The notes: generated by a model not told the origin, from the letters alone. 64,000 nucleotides of DNA from Cellulomonas sp. NS3 (GCF_024757985.1 NZ_CP103289.1:992001-1056000), one strand, 5' to 3'. Positions 23,356-31,556 are shown, counted from the first letter of the stretch. Numbers and translations: made by a program.

Positions 23356-23667
23356 GTGCTCCCCGTCGACCCGTCCGAGCCCCCGGCCGCACCCGTCCGC
23401 GTCGTGCTCTACGGCCGTGCGGGCTGCCACCTGTGCGACGAGGCGCGCGAGCTCGTGCGCGCGGTGTGCGCGGGGTCCGGTGCGGGCTGGCGCGAGGTCG
23501 ACGTCGACGATCCCGGCGCGCCGCCGCTGGCGAGCGGCGAGCCGGTGCTCGACGCCTACGGCGAGCTCGTGCCGGTCGTCGAGGTCGACGGGATCCGCCA
23601 GGGCTACTGGCGCATCGACGCCGCGCGGGTCCGCCAGGCCCTCGCTGCGGGACCCCCGACGTCCTAA
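23356..23667 (+). CDS. Glutaredoxin-like (DUF836) thiol protein
   Basis: A 103-residue thioredoxin-fold protein. VVLYGRAGCHLCDEARELV carries a CxxC active site (Cys-His-Leu-Cys) at the usual place after strand 1, and VPVVEVDG gives the cis-proline. This matches the glutaredoxin-like DUF836 family. It probably reduces disulfides or mycothiol adducts in the cytoplasm. It stands 32 bases before rex and may be transcribed with it, a common actinobacterial arrangement. Confidence 0.82.
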   Translation: MLPVDPSEPPAAPVRVVLYGRAGCHLCDEARELVRAVCAGSGAGWREVDVDDPGAPPLASGEPVLDAYGELVPVVEVDGIRQGYWRIDAARVRQALAAGPPTS

Positions 23668-23699
23668 CCTGACCCGAGGACCACCCCGGGAGGTCAGAG

Positions 23700-24398
23700 A
23701 TGGGCGCCCCTCCGCCCGGCTCCACCGACGCACCGCCGCGCGACGCCGCGCCGCTGGTGCGCCCGGCCGCGCGCACCGTGCCGCCGTCGACCGTCGCGCG
23801 GCTCCCCGGGTACCTGCGCGCGCTCGCCGAGGTCGAGGCCCAGGGGGTGCGGACCGCGTCGTCGGACGCGCTCGCGGACGTGGCCGGCGTGAGCCCCGCG
23901 CAGCTGCGCAAGGACCTGTCGTTCCTCGGCTCGCACGGCACGCGCGGGGTCGGCTACGACGTCGCGCACCTGCGGGGCCAGATCGGCGTCGTGCTCGGGC
24001 TGACGCGCCAGCGCCCGGTCGTGATCGTCGGGCTCGGGAACATGGGGCACGCGCTCGCGAACTACCCGGGCTTCGCCGAGCGGGGGTTCGTGGTCGTGGG
24101 GCTCGTCGACGCGGACCCGCGGGTCGTCGGCACCCAGGTCGCGGGACTGCGCGTCGAGCCCGCCGAGCGGCTCGTGGACGTCGTGCGCGAGGGCGGCGCG
24201 ACGATGGCGGTCATCACCGTCCCGGCCGCGGCCGCGCAGGACGTGTGCGAGCGGCTGGTCGCGGCGGGCGTGCGGGGGATCCTCAACTTCGCCCCGCGCG
24301 CGCTGCAGGTGCCCGACGGCGTGGACGTGCGCTCGGTCGACCTCGGCTCGGAGCTGCAGATCCTGGCGTTCCACGACCAGGCCCGGTCGATGTCCTGA
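23700..24398 (+). CDS. rex: Redox-sensing transcriptional repressor Rex
   Basis: A 232-residue repressor. An N-terminal winged helix (STVARLPGYLRALAEV, then VSPAQLRKDLSFLGSHGTRGVGYDV) is followed by a Rossmann domain with the NAD(H)-binding loop VVIVGLGNMGHALANY. The C-terminus has the domain-swapped helix SELQILAFHDQ. Rex binds TTGTGAA-N4-TTCACAA operators when NAD+ is high and leaves them when NADH rises, thereby tuning respiratory genes. GGGAGGT before the ATG is the ribosome binding site; TAACCT (23666-23671) may be its own -10. The near-perfect Rex site before menJ-nuo at 44960 is the one clear target in this window. Confidence 0.95.
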   Translation: MGAPPPGSTDAPPRDAAPLVRPAARTVPPSTVARLPGYLRALAEVEAQGVRTASSDALADVAGVSPAQLRKDLSFLGSHGTRGVGYDVAHLRGQIGVVLGLTRQRPVVIVGLGNMGHALANYPGFAERGFVVVGLVDADPRVVGTQVAGLRVEPAERLVDVVREGGATMAVITVPAAAAQDVCERLVAAGVRGILNFAPRALQVPDGVDVRSVDLGSELQILAFHDQARSMS

Positions 24399-24401
24399 GC
24401 G

Positions 24402-24415
24402 CTCCCGGCCGGGAG
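24402..24415 (+). terminator. Palindromic hairpin after rex
   Basis: CTCCCGGCCGGGAG is a perfect 14-bp palindrome four bases after the rex stop and could act as terminator. The remaining ~125 bases to the convergent yceI-like gene show nothing else. Confidence 0.4.
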
Positions 24416-24541
24416 GTCGGTCGTGGGCCGGGACGGACCTCGGGCGCGACGACCGGGGGGACGGTCGCCGCGCCCGAGGAGGATGCGGTGCGCACGTGGG
24501 TGCGCGGTGGCCCGGGGGCCGGGAGGTGCGTCAGGCGGGCG

Positions 24542-25102
24542 TCACGCCTGCTTGATGATCGACGCGTCGATCGTGATGACGACCTTGTCGCTGACGAGCA
24601 CGCCGCCGGCCTCGAGGGCCGCGTTCCACGTCAGCCCGAAGTCCTTGCGCGAGATCGTCGTCGTGGCCTCGAAGCCGGCGCGCGTGTTGCCGAACGGGTC
24701 GACCGCGGTGCCGCTGAACTCGGTCGCGAGCTCGACCTCACGGGTCACGCCGTGGATCGTCAGGTCGCCGACGATGACGTGGTCGGAGCCGGCGGGGCGC
24801 ACGGCGGTCGACGCGAAGGTCCACTCGCCGAACTGCTCGACGTCGAAGAAGTCGGCCGTCTTGAGGTGGCCGTCGCGGCCGGCGTCGCCGGTGCTGATGC
24901 TGGCGGGGTCGAGCGTCGCGGTGACGGACGTGGACGCGAGGTCCTCGCCGACGACGACGGTGCCCGAGGTGATCGCGACGGTGCCGCGGACCTTGGAGAT
25001 GCCGGCGTGGCGGACCGTGAACGCAGCCTCGCTGTGCGACGCGTCGACGGCCCAGGTGCCCGTGGCGAGGTCGGACGGGACTGCGGTGGAGGTGGTGCTC
25101 AT
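24542..25102 (-). CDS. YceI-family lipid-binding protein
   Basis: A 186-residue lipocalin-like YceI domain: TGTWAVDASHSEAAFTVRHAGISKVRGTV at the N-terminus, SISTGDAGRDGHLKTADFFDVEQF in the middle and ISRKDFGLTWNAALEAGGVLVSDKVVITID at the end. YceI domains bind polyisoprenoids or other amphiphiles in a beta-barrel. No signal peptide is seen, so it is cytoplasmic, unlike the E. coli periplasmic form. It is divergent from the MarR gene, an arrangement often seen in actinobacteria, which suggests direct repression. GAGGAG precedes the ATG. Confidence 0.9.
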   Translation of the reverse strand: MSTTSTAVPSDLATGTWAVDASHSEAAFTVRHAGISKVRGTVAITSGTVVVGEDLASTSVTATLDPASISTGDAGRDGHLKTADFFDVEQFGEWTFASTAVRPAGSDHVIVGDLTIHGVTREVELATEFSGTAVDPFGNTRAGFEATTTISRKDFGLTWNAALEAGGVLVSDKVVITIDASIIKQA

Positions 25103-25123
25103 GATGATCTCCTCGGGAAGCCG

Positions 25124-25196
25124 TTACTTGAACCGTCAATGAAGCGTTAGTTGAGATTTCTACTACACTGAGCGTCGACGCGCAACCCCCTAGCGT
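25124..25196. promoter_or_regulatory. AT-rich divergent control region between yceI-like and marR-like genes
   Basis: The most AT-rich stretch nearby. It holds TTGA-ACCG-TCAA (25128-25139) and TAGT-N10-ACTA (25148-25165), inverted motifs of a size bound by MarR dimers. TACACT (25164-25169) and TAGCGT (25191-25196) are candidate -10 elements for the marR side. Binding by the neighbouring MarR protein is inference. Confidence 0.45.
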
Positions 25197-25276
25197 GGAT
25201 CGCACACGACGCCCGCTCCCGACCGTCCACCGCGCCACCCCCGCGCCCCGCCCCGAGCCCGACCCCCGGAGACCCC

Positions 25277-25813
25277 ATGACCAGCACCGACACCCGGACC
25301 GAGACCCCCACGGACGTCCGCTGGCTCTCGCCCGAGCAGCAGACGCACTGGCGCGCGTTCCGCGACGGCACGGCGCTGCTCCTCGACGTCCTCGGCCGCG
25401 AGCTCGACGACGACAGCGGGCTCTCGCTCGGCGAGTACGAGGTCCTCGTGCGGCTGTCCGAGGCGCCGGGCCGCACGCTGCGGATGTCGGAGCTCGCCGG
25501 GGAGCTCGCGCACTCGCGGAGCCGCCTCACGCACACCATCCGGCGCATGGAGAGCGACGGCCTCGTCGCCCGGACGCCGTGCGCCGAGGACGCCCGCGGC
25601 GTCAACTGCACGATGACCGAGGCCGGCTGGCAGCGGATCGTCGACGCCGCACCAGGGCACGTCGAGGCCGTCCGCGCGAACCTCGTCGACGTCCTGACGC
25701 CCGCGCAGCTCGCGGCGCTCGGTGAGGCGATGGGCGTCGTGATCGAGCACCTGCGCACCGCGGCCCGCCCGCGGTCGTCCGCCGGCGGCTCCGGGGGTCG
25801 CGCCCGCCGCTGA
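25277..25813 (+). CDS. MarR-family transcriptional regulator
   Basis: A 178-residue MarR repressor. The winged helix is SLGEYEVLVRLSEAP, then MSELAGELAHSRSRLTHTIRRMESDGLVARTP with the recognition helix and wing DARGVNCTMTEAG. Long N- and C-terminal helices form the dimer. It likely controls itself and the divergent yceI-like gene through the AT-rich region; the ligand is unknown. GGAGACCCC lies before the ATG. A weak hairpin (CCGCCGC/GCGGCGG, 25804-25828) overlaps its stop codon. Confidence 0.88.
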   Translation: MTSTDTRTETPTDVRWLSPEQQTHWRAFRDGTALLLDVLGRELDDDSGLSLGEYEVLVRLSEAPGRTLRMSELAGELAHSRSRLTHTIRRMESDGLVARTPCAEDARGVNCTMTEAGWQRIVDAAPGHVEAVRANLVDVLTPAQLAALGEAMGVVIEHLRTAARPRSSAGGSGGRARR

Positions 25814-25906
25814 CCCGGCGTGCGGCGGATGGTTCCCGGCGTGGACGTCGCCCATCTCACGCCCGCGCCGGACCCAGCACACAGCCACGTTTGCGACACT
25901 GGGAGC

Positions 25907-26563
25907 ATGGTCGCCACCACCCTGCACCTCCTGCGTCACGGCGAGGTCCACAACCCCACGGGCGTGCTCTACGGGCGCCTGCCGGGCTACCACCTCTCCG
26001 AGCGCGGGCACGCGATGGCGGCGCTCGTCGCCGAGCACCTCGCGGGCGGGCGCGGCACCGAGCGGGCCGACGTCACGGTCGTCATCGCCTCCCCGCTGCA
26101 GCGCGCGCAGGAGACCGCCGGGCCCATCGCGGCCGCGTTCGGCGTCGACGTCCGGACCGACGAGAACCTGCTCGAGGCCGAGAACCAGTTCCAGGGGATG
26201 ACGTTCGGGGTCGGCGACGGGTCGCTGCGCCACCCCCAGCACTGGCCGCTGCTGCGCAACCCCTTCCGCCCCTCGTGGGGCGAGCCGTACCAGGCGCAGG
26301 TCACGCGCATGCGCGCCGCGCTCGATGCCGCACGCGAGGCCGCCCGCGGGCACCAGGCCGTCCTCGTGAGCCACCAGCTGCCCATCTGGGTCACCCGTCT
26401 CGCGTTCGAGAACCGCCGCCTGTGGCACGACCCGCGCCGACGGCAGTGCTCGCTGGCCTCGCTCACGTCGCTGCACTACGAGGACGACCGCTTCACCGGG
26501 CTGACGTACAGCGAGCCCGCCGCGGAGCTGCTGCCCGGCGCGGCGCGGGTGGCCGGCGCGTGA
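25907..26563 (+). CDS. Histidine phosphatase (phosphoglycerate-mutase superfamily)
   Basis: A 218-residue protein with the phosphohistidine motif LLRHGEVHNPTG at the N-terminus, SPLQRAQETAG in the middle and the second catalytic His in VLVSHQLPIWV. It is a cytoplasmic phosphatase of unknown substrate. In many actinobacteria (for example the Mycobacterium tuberculosis ccsX region) a gene of this family begins the cytochrome c maturation cluster, as here. GACACT lies six bases before the ATG, pointing to a leaderless message. Its stop overlaps the next GTG (GTGA). Confidence 0.85.
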   Translation: MVATTLHLLRHGEVHNPTGVLYGRLPGYHLSERGHAMAALVAEHLAGGRGTERADVTVVIASPLQRAQETAGPIAAAFGVDVRTDENLLEAENQFQGMTFGVGDGSLRHPQHWPLLRNPFRPSWGEPYQAQVTRMRAALDAAREAARGHQAVLVSHQLPIWVTRLAFENRRLWHDPRRRQCSLASLTSLHYEDDRFTGLTYSEPAAELLPGAARVAGA

Positions 26564-27189
26564 CCTCGCGGGCTGCCGGCCGGGCCGGACGGGGTGCGCG
26601 GGCCGCCGCGGGCGCCGCCGGGCTCGTGCTCGCCCTCGGGCTGCTCGGGGCGTGCACGCCGGACGACACCAACGCGCCCGACGACGTCGTCGGGCAGGGG
26701 TACGAGTCGGGCGACGGCTCCGCGAAGGTGTGGTCCGAGGCGGACCGGTCCGAGCCCGTCGAGCTCGCCGGCACCGACTTCGCGGGCGAGGCGCAGGACG
26801 TCGCCGCGTGGCGCGGGGACGTCGTCGTCCTCAACACCTGGTACGCCGCGTGCCCGCCGTGCCGCGCCGAGGCGCCCGACCTGGTGGAGGTCGCGACCGA
26901 GTACGCCGACCGGGGCGTGCACCTGCTGGGCATCAACGGCACCGACGACGCGGGCGCCGCCGAGGCGTTCCAGCGCACGTTCGGGGTGCCCTACCCGAGC
27001 ATCGCCGACACCGACGGGACCGCGATCGCGGCCCTCCAGGGCACCGTGCCGGTCCAGGCCGTGCCGACGACCGTCGTGCTCGACCGCGAGGGCCGCGTCG
27101 CCGCCCGCATCCTCGGCATCGCCGAGGGGTCGACGCTGCGCGCGCTGCTCGACGACGTGCTCGCCGAGCAGCCGGGCGCGACGACGTGA
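26560..27189 (+). CDS. TlpA/ResA-like thioredoxin lipoprotein for cytochrome c maturation
   Basis: A 209-residue exported protein. The signal peptide ends in LLGAC (C32), so it is lipid-anchored outside the membrane. The thioredoxin domain has WYAACPPCRAEAP with redox Cys C98 and C101, and VQAVPTTVVLDREG with the cis-Pro. In system II it keeps the apocytochrome CxxCH cysteines reduced, taking electrons from CcdA. GTGA overlaps on both sides couple it to its neighbours. Confidence 0.92.
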   Translation: MTSRAAGRAGRGARAAAGAAGLVLALGLLGACTPDDTNAPDDVVGQGYESGDGSAKVWSEADRSEPVELAGTDFAGEAQDVAAWRGDVVVLNTWYAACPPCRAEAPDLVEVATEYADRGVHLLGINGTDDAGAAEAFQRTFGVPYPSIADTDGTAIAALQGTVPVQAVPTTVVLDREGRVAARILGIAEGSTLRALLDDVLAEQPGATT

Positions 27190-28187
27190 CCGGCGCGGCA
27201 CCGGGCCTGCTCGGGGCCGCGCACGGCGTGCTCGCCAGCGGCGGGGTCGCCGCGGACCTCGGGGACGCCTTCCAGACCACCGCCTTCTCGGGCTCGATGC
27301 TGCTCGCGGTGCCGGTCGCGCTCGTCGCGGGCTTCGTGGCGTTCGCGTCGCCCTGCGTGCTGCCGCTCGTGCCGGGCTACCTCGGCTACCTCGGGGGGAT
27401 GTCGGCGGCGACGCTCGGCCCCCGCCGGGTCACCGCGGGTGCGCCCGCCCCGGCCGCGTCCGGTGCGGCGGTGAGCGGCACCGCCTCGTCGGGCCCTGCG
27501 TCGTCCGTCGCCGCCTCGTCGGCTGCCGCGTCGTCCGGCACCGCGTCGTCCGGCACCGCGTCGTCCGGCACCGCGTCGTCCGGCACCGCGCCCGCGCCCG
27601 ACCGCCGGCGGCTCCTCGCGGGCGTCGGGCTGTTCGTCGCCGGGTTCACGCTCGTCTTCGTGCTGCTCGGGGTGCTCGCCGGCTCGCTCGGAGGCGTCCT
27701 GCGCGACTGGCAGGACCCGGTCAGCCGCGTGCTCGGCGCGGTCGTCGTCGTCATGGGGCTCGCGTTCCTCGGCTTCGTGCCGTTCCTGCAGCAGGAGCGG
27801 CGGGCCCACCTGAGCCCTCGCGCCGGGCTGTGGGGCGCCCCGCTGCTCGGCGTCGTGTTCGGCCTCGGCTGGACCCCGTGCATCGGCCCGACCCTCGTCG
27901 CGATCACCGCGCTGTCGCTCGACGGCGGCTCGGCCGGGCGTGGGGCGGTCCTGTCGGTCGCGTTCTGCCTCGGGCTCGGGCTGCCGTTCCTGCTGCTCGC
28001 GCTCGGCACGGCACGCAGCCGGCGCGCGCACGAGCTGCTGCGGCGCCACCGCCTCGCGGTCATGCGCGCCGGGGGAGGGCTGCTCGTGCTGCTCGGCCTC
28101 GCGCTGGTCACGGGCGTCTGGGGCACCTGGGCGCAGTGGCTGCAGGGGCTCGTGACCGGCGCCGACGTCTTCGTGCCGGTCGTCTGA
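27186..28187 (+). CDS. ccdA: Thiol:disulfide interchange protein CcdA
   Basis: A 333-residue membrane protein that passes reducing power from cytoplasmic thioredoxin to TlpA/ResA outside. The two functional Cys lie in FASPCVLPLVPG (TM1) and GWTPCIGPTL (TM4), both in the family's Pro-Cys setting. Between TM1 and TM2 there is an Ala/Ser/Gly/Thr-rich insert of about 60 residues (roughly 75-135) that includes four copies of ASSGT encoded by a perfect 15-bp repeat; ordinary CcdA lacks it. Overlaps with the TlpA-like gene (GTGA) and with resB (TGATG) show tight coupling. Confidence 0.93.
   Translation: MTGAAPGLLGAAHGVLASGGVAADLGDAFQTTAFSGSMLLAVPVALVAGFVAFASPCVLPLVPGYLGYLGGMSAATLGPRRVTAGAPAPAASGAAVSGTASSGPASSVAASSAAASSGTASSGTASSGTASSGTAPAPDRRRLLAGVGLFVAGFTLVFVLLGVLAGSLGGVLRDWQDPVSRVLGAVVVVMGLAFLGFVPFLQQERRAHLSPRAGLWGAPLLGVVFGLGWTPCIGPTLVAITALSLDGGSAGRGAVLSVAFCLGLGLPFLLLALGTARSRRAHELLRRHRLAVMRAGGGLLVLLGLALVTGVWGTWAQWLQGLVTGADVFVPVV
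27528..27587 (+). repeat. Four perfect 15-bp tandem repeats inside ccdA
   Basis: The unit GCGTCGTCCGGCACC is repeated four times head to tail, in frame, each giving Ala-Ser-Ser-Gly-Thr. Diverged copies precede it. Unit length is a multiple of three, so copy-number change would lengthen or shorten the loop without frameshift. Confidence 0.9.
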
Positions 28188-29980
28188 TGAGCACCTACAC
28201 GCCCGAGGGCCTCGACGACGCGTACGCCCCCACCGACGCGTCCGACCCGGCCGGGACCGCGCCCGCCCCGCCGACGCTCCCGCAGCTCGGCGTCGCCGGC
28301 TGGCTGCGCTGGGCGTGGCGCCAGCTCACGAGCATGCGCGTCGCGCTCCTGCTGCTCATGCTCCTCGCGGTCGCCGCCGTGCCGGGCTCGGTGTGGCCGC
28401 AGCGCTCGCAGGCGCCGGAGCGCGTCGCCCAGTACCTCGTCGACCACCCGACCGCGGGGCCGTGGCTCGAGCGCGCCGGGATGTTCGACGTCTACTCCTC
28501 GGCCTGGTTCTCGGCCATCTACCTGCTGCTGTTCGTCTCCCTCGTCGGCTGCATCCTGCCGCGCACGCGCGCCCACCTGCGCGCGCTCGGCGCCCGCCCG
28601 CCGCGCACCCCGCGACGCTTCGACCGCTTCCCCGCGCAGGCCGGCGGGACCAGCGAGGACTCCCCGGAGGCCGTCGTGCGCGCCGCGGCGAGCGCGCTGC
28701 GCGGGCGGGTCTCCTGGCTGCCGCGGTACCGGGTCGACGTGCGCCGCGAGGACCGGGCGGGTGCGGCCGGGGGCCCGGGCGACGACCCGGCCGGCGCGAC
28801 CGGCAGCGACCTCGCCGACGGCGCCGCGCGCTCGGGCACCTGGACCGTGTCCGCGGAGCGGGGCTACCTGCGCGAGTCCGGCAACCTGCTGTTCCACCTC
28901 GCGCTCGTCGGGCTGCTCATCTCGATCGCGACCGGCCAGCTCCTGCACTTCCGCGGTCAGGCGATCGTCGTCGAGGGGCGCGGCTTCGCGAACGCCCAGA
29001 CCGACTACGACACGTTCGAGGCCGGCAGCGCGTTCGACCCCGCGGACCTCGTGCCGTTCACGCTGCGGCTCGACCGGTTCACGTCGGAGTTCGACCCCGA
29101 GACGCTCCAGTCGCGCGACTTCCTCGCCGAGGTCACGCTGACGGAGCCCGGGCGTGAGCCGAGCGCGGAGACCATCAAGGTCAACCACCCGCTCACGACC
29201 GGCGGGGCCAAGGTCTACCTGCAGGGCAACGGCTACGCGCCCGACGTCGTGGTGCGCGACGCCACCGGCGAGGTCGCGTTCTCCGGGCCCGTGCCGTTCC
29301 TGCCGCAGGACGAGGTGTACACGTCGCAGGGCGTCGTCAAGGTCCCGGACGTCTCGGGCGGGCAGGCGCAGATCGGGCTCGTCGGCTCGCTGCTGCCGAC
29401 CGCGCAGCAGCTCACGGACACCATCTGGCGCTCGGTCGACCCGCAGCCGACGGACCCGGTGCTCGTGCTCGCCGTCTGGCAGGGCGACCTCGGGCTGGAC
29501 GACGGCGTGCCGCAGAACGTCTACGAGCTCGACGACACCGGCATGGAGCAGGTCACCCAGCCCGACGGGACCCCCGTGACGCTGTACGTGCGCCCCGGCG
29601 AGACGGTCGAGCTGCCCGACGGGCTCGGCACGCTCGAGCTGCGCGACCTGCCGCGGTTCGTCGCGCTCGACCTGCGCCGCGACCCCGCGCTGCCGTTCGT
29701 GCTGGTCTTCGCGCTGCTCGCGTTCGCCGGCCTCGGGGTGTCGCTGTTCACGCCCCGGCGCCGCGTGTGGGTCCGCGCGACGCCCGACGGCGAGCGCCCC
29801 GGACGTACAGTGGTGAGTGCCGCGGCCCTCGCGCGCGGCGACGACGTCGGCCTCCAGGCCGAGCTCGACGAGATCGTGGGCGCTCTCGCGCTCGACCCCG
29901 TGGGCGGCGCGGACCCGGCGCAGCCCGCACCCATCCCGCGCGCCACCACGCGCGCACCGGCGGAAGAGACCAAGCCATGA
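28187..29980 (+). CDS. resB: Cytochrome c biogenesis protein ResB (Ccs1)
   Basis: A 597-residue membrane protein with a ~35-residue polar N-terminus and TM1 in TSMRVALLLLMLLAVAAVPGSVWPQR. TM2 (YLLLFVSLVGCILPR) and TM3 (LLFHLALVGLLISIATGQLLHFRGQ) follow, then a long external domain and a final TM (FVLVFALLAFAGLGVSLFTPRRRVW). This is the standard ResB layout; LLFHLALVG includes the conserved heme-associated His. With CcsB it exports heme and attaches it to apocytochrome c. Length is slightly above usual because of the N- and C-terminal tails. Stop overlaps ccsB ATG (ATGA). Confidence 0.93.
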   Translation: MSTYTPEGLDDAYAPTDASDPAGTAPAPPTLPQLGVAGWLRWAWRQLTSMRVALLLLMLLAVAAVPGSVWPQRSQAPERVAQYLVDHPTAGPWLERAGMFDVYSSAWFSAIYLLLFVSLVGCILPRTRAHLRALGARPPRTPRRFDRFPAQAGGTSEDSPEAVVRAAASALRGRVSWLPRYRVDVRREDRAGAAGGPGDDPAGATGSDLADGAARSGTWTVSAERGYLRESGNLLFHLALVGLLISIATGQLLHFRGQAIVVEGRGFANAQTDYDTFEAGSAFDPADLVPFTLRLDRFTSEFDPETLQSRDFLAEVTLTEPGREPSAETIKVNHPLTTGGAKVYLQGNGYAPDVVVRDATGEVAFSGPVPFLPQDEVYTSQGVVKVPDVSGGQAQIGLVGSLLPTAQQLTDTIWRSVDPQPTDPVLVLAVWQGDLGLDDGVPQNVYELDDTGMEQVTQPDGTPVTLYVRPGETVELPDGLGTLELRDLPRFVALDLRRDPALPFVLVFALLAFAGLGVSLFTPRRRVWVRATPDGERPGRTVVSAAALARGDDVGLQAELDEIVGALALDPVGGADPAQPAPIPRATTRAPAEETKP

Positions 29981-30993
29981 CCGTGGGTGACCTCAGCTCC
30001 CTGCTCGTGTGGGCCGCGATGACCGCGCTGACCGTCGCGTTCGTCGCGTCGACCGTGGCCCTCGCGCGCCTCGCGGAGGCGTCACGCCGCGTGCCGGCGG
30101 CGCGTGAGCTGGCGACCGCCGGGGCGCCGTCCGGCCCGGCGGCCCTCGAGCCCGACGCGCAGCCCGAGGTGCGTCCCGAGGGCTCCCCGAAGGCCGCCGG
30201 GATCGCGCGCTCGACGACCGTGACGGGCGCCGCCCTCCTGCTCGGCGGGATCGTGACGCGCGGCCTCGCCGCCGGGCGGTGGCCCACCGCGAACATGTAC
30301 GAGTTCGCGCTCGTCGGGGCCTTCATCGCCGTCGTCGTGCTCGTGGTGGTCCAGCGCCGCCGGTTCATCCCGTTCCTCAGCGTCGTCGTGCTCGGCATCG
30401 GGGTGCTCGCGCTCGCGCTGGCGCTGACCGTGCTGTTCGTGCAGGCCGACGCGGTGCAGCCCGCTCTGCAGAGCTACTGGCTCGTGCTCCACGTCGGCGT
30501 CGCGATCATCGCGACCGGGGTGTTCACGGTCGGGTTCGCCGCCGCGGTGCTCCAGGTGCTCCAGGACGCGCGCGAGTCGGGCCGCAGCCGTGTCGGTGCC
30601 GCCGGCGAGGGCGGCAGGCCCGGCGCCCTGCACCGCTGGCGCGTGACCGGTCCGGCGTGGGCGTGGCTGCGCTCGGCGCCCTCCGCGCGCGAGCTCGAGG
30701 CGTTCTCGTTCCGGCTCAACGCGATCGGCTTCGTGCTCTGGACGTTCACGCTCATCGGCGGCGCGATCTGGGCCGAGCACGCCTGGGGCCGGTACTGGGG
30801 CTGGGACCCCAAGGAGGTCGGCACGTTCGTCGCGTGGGTCGTCTACGCCGCGTACCTGCACGCGCGCACGACGCGCGGGTGGAGCGGTCGCCGTGCGGCG
30901 TACATGGTCTTCGTCGGGTACGCCGTGGTGCTCGCGAACTTCACGGTCGTGAACCTGTTCGTCGACGGGAAGCACAGCTACTCGGGGCTCTGA
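29977..30993 (+). CDS. ccsB: Cytochrome c biogenesis protein CcsB (CcsA)
   Basis: A 338-residue heme-handling membrane protein. The tryptophan-rich WWD region reads WGRYWGWDPKEVGTFVAWVVYAAYLHAR, and conserved His residues appear in SYWLVLHVGVAII (TM), IWAEHAWG and near the end in DGKHSYSGL. Together with ResB it forms the system II heme lyase at the cytoplasmic membrane. An Ala/Pro-rich loop of ~45 residues separates TM1 from TM2. It ends the maturation operon; the only nearby hairpin is at 31001-31019. Confidence 0.94.
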   Translation: MTVGDLSSLLVWAAMTALTVAFVASTVALARLAEASRRVPAARELATAGAPSGPAALEPDAQPEVRPEGSPKAAGIARSTTVTGAALLLGGIVTRGLAAGRWPTANMYEFALVGAFIAVVVLVVVQRRRFIPFLSVVVLGIGVLALALALTVLFVQADAVQPALQSYWLVLHVGVAIIATGVFTVGFAAAVLQVLQDARESGRSRVGAAGEGGRPGALHRWRVTGPAWAWLRSAPSARELEAFSFRLNAIGFVLWTFTLIGGAIWAEHAWGRYWGWDPKEVGTFVAWVVYAAYLHARTTRGWSGRRAAYMVFVGYAVVLANFTVVNLFVDGKHSYSGL

Positions 30994-31000
30994 GCCCCGG

Positions 31001-31019
31001 CCGGGCGCCGTGCGCCCGG
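31001..31019. terminator. Hairpin between convergent ccsB and PLDc_N genes
   Basis: CCGGGCGC / GCGCCCGG with a 3-base loop, 7 bases after the ccsB stop. It overlaps the first unit of the 24-bp repeat. A modest terminator candidate. Confidence 0.4.
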
Positions 31020-31081
31020 GTCGGCTCCTCCTGGTGCGCCCGGGTCCGCTCGTCCCGGTGCGCGCGGGTCCGCTCGTCCCG
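31010..31081. repeat. Three 24-bp imperfect tandem repeats between convergent genes
   Basis: Units at 31010-31033, 31034-31057 and 31058-31081, each starting GTGCGC. Units 2 and 3 match at 23 of 24 bases and units 1 and 2 at 21 of 24. They fill the whole gap between ccsB and the convergent stop codon at 31083 and do not look coding. Confidence 0.8.
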
Positions 31082-31082
31082 G

Positions 31083-31493
31083 TCAGCTCGTCGAGGTCGG
31101 TTCGCTCGGGTCGGCGGGCGGCCGCGGGGGACCCGCCGGGGGCTGCGTCGGGTCCGTCGGGTCGGTGGGGCTCCCCGCGCCGGTCCCGGTCCCGCCCGCC
31201 TCGCGCTCGCGCCGGCGGCGCTCCTGCTCGAGGCGCCAGAGGAACTCCGGGTCGTCGTCGGGCGCGAGCGGCGCCTGCGGGACCGTGCCGAGACCCGGAC
31301 CCCGCCCGGTGCGGCGCCCGGGCGTGCGCCGCACGAGCAGCCACGTGACCGAGCCGATGACCGGCACCAGCACCATGAAGGCCACCCACAGCACCTTGTG
31401 CAGGCCCAGGCGCTCGCGCTCGTCGCTGCGCGCGACGTCGATGACCGTGTACACGATCAGGCCGACGACCACGAGAGCGAGGAGGTTGCGCAC
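31083..31493 (-). CDS. Small membrane protein with PLDc_N domain
   Basis: A 136-residue protein with two hydrophobic helices in its first 55 residues (LLALVVVGLIVYTVIDVA and KVLWVAFMVLVPVIGSVTWLLV) matching the phospholipase-D-associated N-terminal membrane module. The rest is a charged and Pro/Thr-rich tail that includes an Arg-rich helix (LEQERRRREREAG). No catalytic domain. The GTG follows TACTGT by six bases with no ribosome binding site, a leaderless pattern. Role unknown. Confidence 0.75.
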   Translation of the reverse strand: MRNLLALVVVGLIVYTVIDVARSDERERLGLHKVLWVAFMVLVPVIGSVTWLLVRRTPGRRTGRGPGLGTVPQAPLAPDDDPEFLWRLEQERRRREREAGGTGTGAGSPTDPTDPTQPPAGPPRPPADPSEPTSTS

Positions 31494-31499
31494 CCGGCC

Positions 31500-31550
31500 A
31501 CAGTAGTTCGCCGACGCGGTTCGCGACCGTCGAGCGGCGCCACCTAGGCT
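31500..31550. promoter_or_regulatory. Back-to-back leaderless promoters
   Basis: Minus-strand TACTGT (31505-31500) is six bases before the PLDc_N GTG, and plus-strand TAGGCT (31545-31550) six bases before the DUF4229 GTG. The start codons are 63 bp apart. Confidence 0.5.
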
Positions 31551-31556
31551 GGGGAG

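Noticed and set aside
26594-28186. Open frame extending far upstream of resB
   Set aside because: The resB family starts at ATG 28187, which overlaps the ccdA stop. The upstream part is Arg/Pro-rich and out of frame with the TlpA-like and ccdA genes.
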